A stretch of 64,000 nt of DNA from Actinokineospora diospyrosa (GTDB taxonomy: Bacteria; Actinomycetota; Actinomycetes; Mycobacteriales; Pseudonocardiaceae), in NCBI RefSeq assembly GCF_024171925.1, contig NZ_JAMTCO010000017.1, positions 124,001 through 188,000 on the forward strand. Reading direction: 5' to 3'. A program made the position numbers and the translations under genes. Below the pieces are notes generated by a model. That model ran no database searches. It saw only the letters and a program-made list of their open reading frames with translations, and had not been told where the DNA came from. Within the stretch, counting starts at the first letter, position 1; each line of letters begins with the position of its first letter. Below are positions 43,389 through 50,959 of this stretch, piece after piece.

Positions 43389-43688
43389 CGCGTCTCCTTT
43401 CGTTCGAGAAGGCATCGTGGTCCCGGCGGACCCCGTTACCCATTCCCGTCGACCGCGACACGATCCAGCGACAAAACCCCGTTCCGTTTCCTGATTCCGC
43501 CACGACAATGGTTGTCGCGGAATTCCAGGAACTAGCCGCGGTTCGGCACGTTCGGTAGTCGGAAATGACGTCCCGCTGGACCAAAAGGGTATTCCCGGCC
43601 GCGGCGGCCACCCGGGCGGCGCAGCGCGGCCGAGCGTGATGTCGTTTTCCCGCTGGAGTCGCCGGTCGCGACCGGCGATGCTGGGCAC
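43389..43688. promoter_or_regulatory. Divergent regulatory region with bulged hairpin
   Basis: A 300-base gap between the radical SAM operon and the divergent Ada-AlkA gene, less GC-rich than its surroundings. It holds one long interrupted palindrome (see 43494-43523). I see no convincing small ORF or precursor peptide on either strand; open frames here lack a ribosome-binding site and actinobacterial codon bias. Confidence 0.5.
43494..43523 (-). promoter_or_regulatory. Palindrome/hairpin upstream of radical SAM operon
   Basis: ATTCCG(43494)-cca-CGACAA-TGG-TTGTCG-CGGAAT(43523): a 12-bp stem with a three-base bulge and a TGG loop. The inner part, CGACAA-TGG-TTGTCG, is a perfect inverted repeat. 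It lies about 105 bases before the GTG start. It could be an operator or a structured leader. Confidence 0.65.
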
Positions 43689-45176
43689 ATGCACTCCGAC
43701 ACCGAGCGGTGCGTGCGCGCCGTGCAGTCGCGTGACGCGCGGTTCGACGGCTGGTTCTTCACCGCCGTGCTGAGCACCGGCATCTACTGCAGGCCCAGTT
43801 GCCCGGTGGTCCCGCCCAAGGCGCGCAACATGCGGTTCTACCCGAGCGCGGCCGCGGCCCAGCACGCAGGCTTCCGGGCGTGCAAGCGGTGTCGGCCCGA
43901 CGCCTCGCCCGGCTCGCCGCAGTGGAACGAGCGGGCCGACCTGGTGGGCAGGGCGATGCGGCTGATCGCCGACGGCGTCGTGGACACCGGCGGGGTGCCC
44001 GCGCTGGCGGCGCGGCTGGGCTACAGCGTGCGGCAGGTGGAGCGGCAACTGCGCGCGGAACTGGGCGCCGGGCCGCTGGCGCTGGCCAGGGCGCAGCGCG
44101 CGCAGACGGCCAGGGTGCTGATCGAGACCAGCGCGCTGCCGATGACCGAGGTCGCCATGGCCGCGGGGTTCGGCAGCATCCGGACGTTCAACGACACCGT
44201 GCGCGAGGTGTTCGCGCTCTCGCCGACCGACCTGCGCAGGCGGGCGACCGGGCAGGCAGGACAGGCGGGGCAGGCGGGACAGGCGGGGCCGGTGTCGGGC
44301 GGGTTGACCGTGCGGCTGCCGTTCCGGGCGCCGTTCGCCCCGGACAACGTCTTCGGCCACCTCGCCGCGACCGCCGTGCCCGGGGTCGAGGAGTGGCGCG
44401 CGGGCGCCTACCGGCGCAGCGTCCGGCTGCCCAACGGGCCGGGCGTGGTGAGCCTGCGGCCCGGCCAGGACCACGTGCGGTGCGACCTGTCGCTGACCGA
44501 CCTGCGGGACGTGTCGGTGGCGATCAGCCGGTGCAGGCGCCTGCTCGACCTCGACGCCGACCCGGTGGCCGTCGACGACCTGCTCGCCGCCGACCCGGTC
44601 CTGGCGCCGCTGGTGCGCCGGACACCGGGCAGGCGGGTGCCGCGCACCGTCGACGGCGACGAGATGGCCGTGCGCGCCGTGCTGGGCCAGCAGGTGTCCA
44701 CGCAGGCGGCCCGCACCCACGCCGCGCGGCTGGTGCTGGCGCACGGCGAGCCGATCACCGACGACGGCGGCGGCCTGACGCACCTGTTCCCGGACGTGGC
44801 CGCGCTCGCCGGGATCGACCCGGAGACCCTCGCCTTCCCGCGGTCGCGCCGGGCGACGCTGCTGGGGCTGGTCGCCGCGCTGCCGCGCATCGACCTGTCC
44901 CCCGGCGGCGACTGGCGGGCCGCGCGCGAGGACCTGGCCGCGCTGCCCGGGATCGGGCCGTGGACGGTCGAGACGATCGCCATGCGCGCCCTGGGCGACC
45001 CGGACGCGTTCGTCGGCAGCGACCTGGGGATCCGGGTCGCCGCCCAGTCGCTGGGGTTACCCACCGCTCCGGCCGCGCTGAGCACCCGCGCGGCGGCGTG
45101 GCGGCCGTGGCGCTCCTACGCGGTGCAGTACCTGTGGGCCACCGGCGACCACCCGATCAACTTCCTGCCCGCCTGA
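43689..45176 (+). CDS. alkA: Ada-AlkA fusion: adaptive response regulator / 3-methyladenine glycosylase
   Basis: 495 residues in three parts. The N-terminal Ada zinc domain has cysteines 34, 38, 65 and 68 (YCRPSC, CKRC) and takes methyl from phosphotriesters. An AraC helix-turn-helix region lies at about 80-185. The C-terminal AlkA-type glycosylase (about 205-495) has the helix-hairpin-helix LPGIGPWTVET and catalytic Asp in VGSDLGIR. The Gly-Gln-Ala repeat (188-200) is a flexible linker. It senses methylation damage and excises alkylated bases. The next gene is the O6-alkylguanine transferase, 30 bases on, so both act in one alkylation-repair operon. Confidence 0.95.
   Translation: MHSDTERCVRAVQSRDARFDGWFFTAVLSTGIYCRPSCPVVPPKARNMRFYPSAAAAQHAGFRACKRCRPDASPGSPQWNERADLVGRAMRLIADGVVDTGGVPALAARLGYSVRQVERQLRAELGAGPLALARAQRAQTARVLIETSALPMTEVAMAAGFGSIRTFNDTVREVFALSPTDLRRRATGQAGQAGQAGQAGPVSGGLTVRLPFRAPFAPDNVFGHLAATAVPGVEEWRAGAYRRSVRLPNGPGVVSLRPGQDHVRCDLSLTDLRDVSVAISRCRRLLDLDADPVAVDDLLAADPVLAPLVRRTPGRRVPRTVDGDEMAVRAVLGQQVSTQAARTHAARLVLAHGEPITDDGGGLTHLFPDVAALAGIDPETLAFPRSRRATLLGLVAALPRIDLSPGGDWRAAREDLAALPGIGPWTVETIAMRALGDPDAFVGSDLGIRVAAQSLGLPTAPAALSTRAAAWRPWRSYAVQYLWATGDHPINFLPA
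44250..44288 (+). repeat. 9-bp tandem repeat in AlkA linker
   Basis: Four copies of G-G-G/A-C-A-G-G-C-G/A type units encode G-Q-A repeats between the AraC and glycosylase domains. In-frame slippage here would change linker length only. Confidence 0.85.
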
Positions 45177-45206
45177 CCCAGTCCCCCGCTCGAAACGAGG
45201 AAACCC

Positions 45207-45737
45207 GTGCCGCTGTCCGCCCCCGTCACCCTCGCCGACCCGCTGACGGGCCCCACCCGCTACCACACGGTCGACTCCCCCGTCGGCGAACTGCTGCTCA
45301 CCAGCGACGGCGTGGCGATCACCGGTCTCTACATGGGGATCGGGCACCGCCACTTCGCCGGGATCGGCGCGGACTGGATCAGCGACGGCGCTCCGTTCGA
45401 CGCGGCGAAGGCCCAACTGGCGGCGTACTTCGGCAACGAGCTGCGCGAGTTCGACCTGCCGCTGGCGCCGCGCGGGACGCCGTTCCAGCGGGAGGTGTGG
45501 CAGGCGCTGACGACCATCCCGTGGGGCCACACGACCACCTACGGCCAGCTCGCCCACCAGCTGGGGCGCACCGCGGCGGCCTCGCGCGCGGTCGGCACGG
45601 CCAACGGCCGCAACCCGGTCTCGATCATCATCCCGTGCCACCGGGTCATCGGGGCCAGCGGCGCGCTGGTCGGCTACGGCGGTGGCCTGCCTGCCAAGCG
45701 GCACCTGCTCACCCTCGAGGGCTCGACGCTCGTCTGA
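45207..45737 (+). CDS. ogt: Methylated-DNA-protein-cysteine S-methyltransferase
   Basis: 176 residues with the alkyl-acceptor motif IPCHRV (Cys near 144), the upstream FQREVWQALTTIPWG helix-turn-helix and the late GYGGGLPAKRHLL. It transfers the alkyl group from O6-alkylguanine to its own cysteine and is used up. GTG 45207 has AGGA upstream. Second gene of the alkylation-repair pair. Confidence 0.97.
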   Translation: MPLSAPVTLADPLTGPTRYHTVDSPVGELLLTSDGVAITGLYMGIGHRHFAGIGADWISDGAPFDAAKAQLAAYFGNELREFDLPLAPRGTPFQREVWQALTTIPWGHTTTYGQLAHQLGRTAAASRAVGTANGRNPVSIIIPCHRVIGASGALVGYGGGLPAKRHLLTLEGSTLV

Positions 45738-45811
45738 GACGGCGCCCATCCAGGACACGTCCAGGACAACGGGGTGGCCACGAATTGCAACAGTGCTGTT
45801 AGATTGGTCGG

Positions 45812-46783
45812 GTGCTCTACACCCACGGTGAACCACGCGCCCACGGCCTGCTCGACGTCGGTCACGGCCACCTCGTGCACTGGGAGGAGTCCGGCGACCC
45901 CGGGGGCAAGCCCGCGCTGATCGTGCACGGCGGCCCGGGGAGCGGGCTCAACCCGGCCAGCCGCGACTACTTCGACCCCGCGCGCTACCGCATCGTCCAG
46001 TTCGACCAGCGCGGGTGCGGCCGCAGCACCCCGAACGCGGGCGCGCACACCACGGACCTGACCCACAACACGACCCACCACCTCGTCGCCGACATGGAGG
46101 CACTGCGCGAGCACCTGGGCATCGACCGGTGGCTGCTCTCCGGCGGTTCCTGGGGCTCGACGCTGATCCTCACCTACGCGCAGCGCCATCCCGACCGCGT
46201 AACGGAAATCGTGCTGAGCGCGGCGACGACCTCCCGGTACGCCGACTTCGAGTGGATCACCTCCGGGGTGGGCGCGTTCTTCCCCGAGGCGCTGGAACGC
46301 TTCCGCGCGGGCGCTTCCCACGCCGACGACGTGATCGCCGCCTACCATGACCTGGTGTCCAGTTCGGACGCCGCGGTGCGCGAGCGGGCCGCGCGGGACT
46401 GGACGGCGTGGGAAGACACCGTTGTCTCGCTGGAACCGGCGGGCTACACCAAGCCCTACAGCGACCGCCCGACCGAGGCCCTGTACACGCTGGTGCGACT
46501 GGTGACCCACTACTGGTCCAACAAAGCGTGGCTCGAGGACGGTCAACTCCTGCGCGACGCCAACAGGTTGACGGGCATCCCCGGCACGATCCTGCACGGG
46601 CGCCACGACATCGGCGGACCGGTCGAGGTCGCGTGGACGCTGGCGGAAGCGTGGCCCGACGCGGAACTGGTCGTCGTGGAAGACGCCGGGCACACCGGCA
46701 GCGCGGAACTCGACCGCCTCAAACGGGAAGCACTGGACCGCTACGCCGTGGATTCACCCGGCACCACCAGCCCGGTCCGGTAG
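45812..46783 (+). CDS. pip: Proline iminopeptidase
   Basis: 323 residues, peptidase family S33: HGGPGSGLNP oxyanion loop, FDQRGCGRSTPN, nucleophile GGSWGST, Asp in GRHDIGGP and His in DAGHTGS. It removes N-terminal proline from small peptides in the cytoplasm. GTG start. The 3' end overlaps the convergent response-regulator gene by 43 bases. A short AACAG-TG-CTGTT inverted repeat lies upstream (45789-45800). Confidence 0.95.
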   Translation: MLYTHGEPRAHGLLDVGHGHLVHWEESGDPGGKPALIVHGGPGSGLNPASRDYFDPARYRIVQFDQRGCGRSTPNAGAHTTDLTHNTTHHLVADMEALREHLGIDRWLLSGGSWGSTLILTYAQRHPDRVTEIVLSAATTSRYADFEWITSGVGAFFPEALERFRAGASHADDVIAAYHDLVSSSDAAVRERAARDWTAWEDTVVSLEPAGYTKPYSDRPTEALYTLVRLVTHYWSNKAWLEDGQLLRDANRLTGIPGTILHGRHDIGGPVEVAWTLAEAWPDAELVVVEDAGHTGSAELDRLKREALDRYAVDSPGTTSPVR

Positions 46784-47433
46784 GCCAGCACCACGGCACT
46801 GGCCCGGTCGCGGACGCCGATCTTGGCCAGGACCCGCTTCACGTGCGTCTTGGCCGTCGACTCCGCGATCACCAGGGCGACGGCGATCTCGGCGTTGCTG
46901 TGCCCGAACGCGATCAGCTTCAGCACCTGGGTCTCGCGGTCGGTCAACCGGCCGATCCGGGGATCGGTCACCGGCGCGGGCACCTGGCGCACGAACCGGT
47001 CCACCAGGTCGCCGGTGACCGCGGGGTCCAGCACGGTCTCCCCCAGGGCCACCACCCGCACCGCGTCGATCAGCCGCTCCGGCGAGGCGCGCTTGAGCAG
47101 GAAACCCCGCGCCCCCGAGCGCAGAGCGCCCCAGACGTACTCGTCGTGGCGGAACGTCGTCAGCACCAGCACCGCGGTGGACGGGCACGCCGCCACCACC
47201 CGCCGGGTCACCTCGACCCCGTCGAAGCCGGGCATCCGCACGTCCACCAGCAGCACGTCCGGCACCAGGTCCCGCGTCACGGCCACGGCGGCGACACCGT
47301 CGCCCGCCTCGCCGACCACCTCGATGTCGCCCGCGGTCCCCAGCACCACCCGCACACCCGCGAGCAGCAGCGGATCGTCATCGGCGAGCACGACCCTGAT
47401 CACACGCCCCCCGTTCACACGACCCCCGTTCAC
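46741..47433 (-). CDS. NarL/FixJ-type response regulator
   Basis: About 230 residues: receiver domain with LADDDPLL acid pair, phospho-acceptor Asp in LLVDVRMPG, TTF and LLKRAS (Lys); LuxR helix-turn-helix near the end (LTDRETQVLKLIAFGHSNAEIA). The first GTG overlaps the histidine-kinase stop as GTGA. Two further in-frame GTGs, at 47418 and 47403, are created by a 15-bp tandem repeat; the receiver domain proper starts at the third, so the true start is open. It works with the adjacent kinase; targets unknown. Confidence 0.93.
   Translation of the reverse strand: MNGGRVNGGRVIRVVLADDDPLLLAGVRVVLGTAGDIEVVGEAGDGVAAVAVTRDLVPDVLLVDVRMPGFDGVEVTRRVVAACPSTAVLVLTTFRHDEYVWGALRSGARGFLLKRASPERLIDAVRVVALGETVLDPAVTGDLVDRFVRQVPAPVTDPRIGRLTDRETQVLKLIAFGHSNAEIAVALVIAESTAKTHVKRVLAKIGVRDRASAVVLAYRTGLVVPGESTA
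47404..47433 (-). repeat. 15-bp tandem duplication covering the response-regulator start
   Basis: GTGAACGGGGGTCGT (47433-47419) and GTGAACGGGGGGCGT (47418-47404) differ at one base. Each carries a GTG, and a third GTG follows at 47403, giving three possible in-frame starts. Confidence 0.9.
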
Positions 47434-48443
47434 GAGATCGGGAGCAGGACCCGCAGCTGGAACCCACCCCCCTCACCACCACCGTGCACCACGGTCCCAC
47501 CCAGCACCTCGGCCCGCTCCGCGATCCCGGTCAGACCGCGGCCGACCCGGTAACCCGGTCGCGGCCCGCGGCCCCGGTCGCACACCTCGACGGCGACCTG
47601 CTCGCCCGCCGACCGCACCGACACCGTCGCCGACCGGGCCCCGCCGTGGGTCAGCGCGTTGGTCAGCGCCTCTTGGACGATCCGGTACACCGCGAACTCC
47701 ACCGGCCCCGGCAGGGCACCGACCTCGACCCGCAGGTCGACCGCCATCCCCACCTCCGTCATCCGGGCCGCCAAGCGCGCCAGGTCCGGGTCCTCCGGGC
47801 GCAGCGCGGCGAGCACCCGGTCGAGCTCCTCGAGGGCCTCGCGACCGGTCCGCTCCACACCCGCGAGCAGCTCCCGCGCCTTGTCCGGGTCCCGGTCGAG
47901 CACCACCCGGCTCGCCCCCGCCTGCACCAGCATCACGTTGACCGTGTGCCCGACCAGGTCGTGCAGCTCGCGCGCCATCCTGGTCCGCTCCTCGGCGACC
48001 GCCGCGCGGCGCATCAGCGCGCTGCGCTCCTTGGAGCGGGCGGTCCCGAAACCGACCGCCCAGGCCAGCAGCCAGAAGAACATCGTGCCCGTGACCGTCA
48101 CCGCGGGCTCGTCCAGGTGCGCGTAGTAGGCGAGCACGCCGGGCAGCACGAGCACCGGCCCCCACAGAGCCCGCCGCACCGGGGCGAAGGCGCCCAGCGC
48201 GTGCATGCCCATGAGGTTGGCGTACGGGGCGATCGGGTCCGCGACGCCGAGCAACCCGCCGCCCATCAGCGCGGCGGTGCCCAGCAGGTACCCGGCCAGC
48301 GGCGCGCGCCTGCGCAACGCCAGGCCCGCCGCCACGGCGGCGGCGAGCCACCACGGGCCGGGGCCGACCACGACCATCGCGGCGAACGCCGCGACGGCCA
48401 AGGCCCCGTCAAGCAACCACCACCGTGCGCTCATCCGCCACAT
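47430..48443 (-). CDS. Sensor histidine kinase (HisKA_3 type)
   Basis: 337 residues: four to six membrane segments in the first 145, dimerisation/phosphoacceptor helix ARELHDLVGHTVNVM with the His, and a HATPase domain (VQEALTNALTHGG N-box, DRGRG, GRGLTGIAERAEVLGG). It phosphorylates the downstream response regulator. The start is 48443 or 48434 (two in-frame ATGs); either overlaps the upstream membrane-protein gene by 26-35 bases, so the three are one operon. Confidence 0.92.
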   Translation of the reverse strand: MWRMSARWWLLDGALAVAAFAAMVVVGPGPWWLAAAVAAGLALRRRAPLAGYLLGTAALMGGGLLGVADPIAPYANLMGMHALGAFAPVRRALWGPVLVLPGVLAYYAHLDEPAVTVTGTMFFWLLAWAVGFGTARSKERSALMRRAAVAEERTRMARELHDLVGHTVNVMLVQAGASRVVLDRDPDKARELLAGVERTGREALEELDRVLAALRPEDPDLARLAARMTEVGMAVDLRVEVGALPGPVEFAVYRIVQEALTNALTHGGARSATVSVRSAGEQVAVEVCDRGRGPRPGYRVGRGLTGIAERAEVLGGTVVHGGGEGGGFQLRVLLPIS

Positions 48444-49305
48444 CCCTAGCCATCAAGGCCCGCAGGTACCCCACCGCAACTCCTACCACGCCGAACAGGC
48501 CGAGCACGCCCAACAACACGGTCGGGTCCGTCCACGGTCGACCGTCGTAGGCGGTCAGGGTGACGGCGGTGTAGGCGCCCGCGTAGCCGACCGTCGCGAT
48601 CAGCATGGCCGAGAGCCGGGCCCGCGGCGCCAACCTGGTGCCCTCCAACAAGATCGCCAGCACGGCGAGCACCTGGATGCCGTGGATGCCGATCGCGTGG
48701 GCGAGTTTCGCGCTGCCCGCCGCGCCGAACACCAGGTCCTCCGGCACGTGCCCGGTCGCGGCGACCACGGCGTCACCCTCGGCGATGAGCCGGGTCCCGA
48801 TGTAGCCCGCCACCACCTGGGCGGTGATGCCCGCCAACGCCGCGACCCGCACGACGGCCGAGCCGCGCAGGTCGAACACCGCCCACACCAGCAGCAGCCC
48901 GATCGCCGCGGCCACGGCGAGCACGCTCTGCCCCATCAACTCGAACACCTTCTCGTCGAAGGGCGAGGTGTTGTTGAAGTGCGAAGGCTGCCCGCGCCAC
49001 ACCTGCATGGAGATGAGCGCGACCTCGAAGACCGAGAACCCGCCGAGCAACACCACCACCGGCCACCGCAACCACCGCCTTTGCATATTGCGCAACACCC
49101 ACACGACCGACCACGCCAACAACCCGAACGACGCGCCGAACACGATTGGCTTGCGCCAGCTCACCGATCCGAGCCACGGCGTGCCGTCCACGACCGCCAC
49201 GACCGAGTGCGCCACCGCCGAGGCCAGCAACAGCGTGCCGCACCACCAGAGAAACCGCTGCGCACCCCCGTGCGGCCGCACCGCGGTCCACACCTGGGTC
49301 ACCAT
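48409..49305 (-). CDS. Multi-pass membrane protein of the two-component operon
   Basis: 298 residues with about eight hydrophobic segments; family not recognised. ATG 49305 has GGGGAG upstream and is preferred over earlier in-frame ATGs. It contains conserved-looking polar patches between segments (SVSWRKPIVFGASFG, HFNNTSPFDEKVFELMGQS). It overlaps the histidine kinase, so it could be a sensing partner or the regulated output. Function unknown. Confidence 0.8.
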   Translation of the reverse strand: MVTQVWTAVRPHGGAQRFLWWCGTLLLASAVAHSVVAVVDGTPWLGSVSWRKPIVFGASFGLLAWSVVWVLRNMQRRWLRWPVVVLLGGFSVFEVALISMQVWRGQPSHFNNTSPFDEKVFELMGQSVLAVAAAIGLLLVWAVFDLRGSAVVRVAALAGITAQVVAGYIGTRLIAEGDAVVAATGHVPEDLVFGAAGSAKLAHAIGIHGIQVLAVLAILLEGTRLAPRARLSAMLIATVGYAGAYTAVTLTAYDGRPWTDPTVLLGVLGLFGVVGVAVGYLRALMARDVADERTVVVA

Positions 49306-49479
49306 CCCCACAACTCCCCGTTGCACCATGGGAAACGACGGTAGGTCGGACCCGGGTCCGGCTCGTCCCCCCACTGGGGTAGGGAAATCCTGAGAACACC
49401 CTCAGTGGTCCACAGTGGATCGAGAAAAGCGCCCGAATTGCGCCGTTCGGCCGTAGCTGCATTTTCGGCCTGCCCTTAG

Positions 49480-49495
49480 TTTGGTCCAGACCAAA
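49480..49495. promoter_or_regulatory. DasR-type chitinase operator
   Basis: TTTGGTCCAGACCAAA is a perfect 7-bp inverted repeat with a two-base centre, 38 bases before the chitinase ATG. The core TGGTCCAGACCA is the sequence known from Streptomyces chitinase promoters and close to the DasR responsive element. Confidence 0.88.
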
Positions 49496-49533
49496 GGGCG
49501 GTGTTCCGGACCGCTCGACAGCGAGGGAGAACA

Positions 49534-50829
49534 ATGTCCGCGAATAGATGGCGCGCGGCGGCGCTGCTCACCGGGGTGGCCGTCGCCGCGGCCGTCGTGG
49601 TGGCGCCGCAGGCCCAGGCGCACCCCGACCACGGCCACGGTGGCGGCCACAGCAAGGACCGGGTGATCGGGTACTTCACCAACTGGGGCATCTACGGCCG
49701 CAACTTCACCGTCCGCGACCTGGACACCAGCGGCACCGCCGCCCGGCTGACCCACCTGAACTACGCCTTCGGCTTCCTCGACGCGCAGGGCAACTGCGTC
49801 GCCTCGGACGCCTGGGCCGACTACCAGAAGCCGTTCGAGGCCGCGCAGAGCGTCGACGGGGTGGCCGATGTCGCCGGCCAGCCGCTGTCGGGCAATCTCA
49901 ACCAGATCCGCAAGCTCAAGAAGAAGTACCCGAAGCTGCGGGTGCTCATCTCGCTGGGCGGCTGGTCGGGCTCGAAGTACTTCTCCAACGCCGCGCTCAC
50001 CGCCGAGTCGCGCAAGGCGCACGTGAAGTCCTGCGTCGACCAGTGGATCAAGGGCAACGTCGCCCCCGGCGGCGCCGCCGCTGGCGTGTTCGACGGCATC
50101 GACCTCGACTGGGAGTGGCCCAACAGCACCGCGGGCGACCCCGGCAACATCAGCAGGCCCGAGGACAAGGCCAACTACACCAAGCTGATGGAGGAGTACC
50201 GCAGGCAGCTGCCCAAGGGCGCCGACCTGACCGCGTACCTGCCCGCGAACACCCGGGAGATCACCTCGGGCTTCGAGGTGTCGAAGGTGCTGCGACTGCT
50301 GACCTTCGGGAACCTGCAGGGCTACGACTACCACGGAGCCTGGGACCCGACCACCAACCAGCAGTCCGGCCTGCGCACCGCCAAGGGCGACCCGACCCCG
50401 GCCCCCGGCTTCAGCACCCAGGTCGTCGTGGACGCCTACGTCTCGCGCGGCGCGCCGCGCGACAAGCTCGTCCTCGGCGTGCCGTTCTTCGGGCGCGGCT
50501 GGACCGGCGTGGCCAACGTCAACAACGGCCTCTACCAGAAGGCCACCGGCCCGGCGCCCGCGACGTGGGAGGCGGGCAGCGAGGACTACAAGGTCCTCAA
50601 GACCAAGGTCGGCGTCGGCGGGTACAAGGTGTACCGCGACGAGAAGGCCGGGCACGCCTGGCTCTACGACGGCAACAACTTCTGGACCTACGACGACCCG
50701 ACCGAGATCCGCCGCAAGGCCCGCTACATCAACTCCCAGGGCCTGGGCGGGGCGATGGTCTGGTCGCTCGACGCCGACACCAGCGACGGCGAGCTGATCA
50801 AGGCGCTGCACCGCGAACTGTCCTGTTAG
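49534..50829 (+). CDS. Secreted family-18 chitinase
   Basis: 431 residues: signal peptide (MSANRWRAAALLTGVAVAAA..., cleavage after AQA near 29), then a GH18 barrel with LISLGGWSGS, catalytic FDGIDLDWEWP (acid near residue 194), QGYDYHGAWD and GAMVWSLDAD. It cleaves chitin outside the cell; no separate chitin-binding domain is seen. ATG 49534 has AGGGAG upstream. A DasR-like operator lies in front and a strong hairpin terminator behind, so it is monocistronic and probably induced when N-acetylglucosamine phosphates relieve DasR. Confidence 0.96.
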   Translation: MSANRWRAAALLTGVAVAAAVVVAPQAQAHPDHGHGGGHSKDRVIGYFTNWGIYGRNFTVRDLDTSGTAARLTHLNYAFGFLDAQGNCVASDAWADYQKPFEAAQSVDGVADVAGQPLSGNLNQIRKLKKKYPKLRVLISLGGWSGSKYFSNAALTAESRKAHVKSCVDQWIKGNVAPGGAAAGVFDGIDLDWEWPNSTAGDPGNISRPEDKANYTKLMEEYRRQLPKGADLTAYLPANTREITSGFEVSKVLRLLTFGNLQGYDYHGAWDPTTNQQSGLRTAKGDPTPAPGFSTQVVVDAYVSRGAPRDKLVLGVPFFGRGWTGVANVNNGLYQKATGPAPATWEAGSEDYKVLKTKVGVGGYKVYRDEKAGHAWLYDGNNFWTYDDPTEIRRKARYINSQGLGGAMVWSLDADTSDGELIKALHRELSC

Positions 50830-50844
50830 GACAATTGGCGTAAC

Positions 50845-50875
50845 GGGGTCCCCGGCGATTGCCGCCGGGGACCCC
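50845..50875 (+). terminator. Terminator after chitinase
   Basis: A 13-bp perfect stem (GGGGTCCCCGGCG 50845-50857 with 50863-50875), five-base loop ATTGC, followed by TTGTCC. Starts 16 bases after the chitinase stop. Confidence 0.9.
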
Positions 50876-50959
50876 TTGTCCTGTGCGGCAAATGGAGTCT
50901 GTCGGGCCGGGTCGCGCTGATCTACGGTTCCCCCAACCCACCGGGGAAAGGACCGAGGA

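Noticed and set aside
42070-43611. Upstream extension of the ATP-grasp/decarboxylase frame to 1260 residues
   Set aside because: It runs across the radical SAM gene in another frame and has no sensible domain there; GTG 42069 has a ribosome-binding site and fits the fold.
43389-43688. RiPP precursor peptide for the radical SAM operon
   Set aside because: I looked on both strands for a short ORF with a ribosome-binding site and found none convincing.
43389-44783. Upstream extension of the radical SAM frame to 900 residues
   Set aside because: The extra part is antisense to Ada-AlkA; GTG 43388 has AAGGAG in front and starts at the conserved N-terminus.
45786-45805. Promoter -35/-10 pair before the proline iminopeptidase
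   Set aside because: TTGCAA and TTAGAT are only about nine bases apart, too close for a normal sigma-70 promoter.
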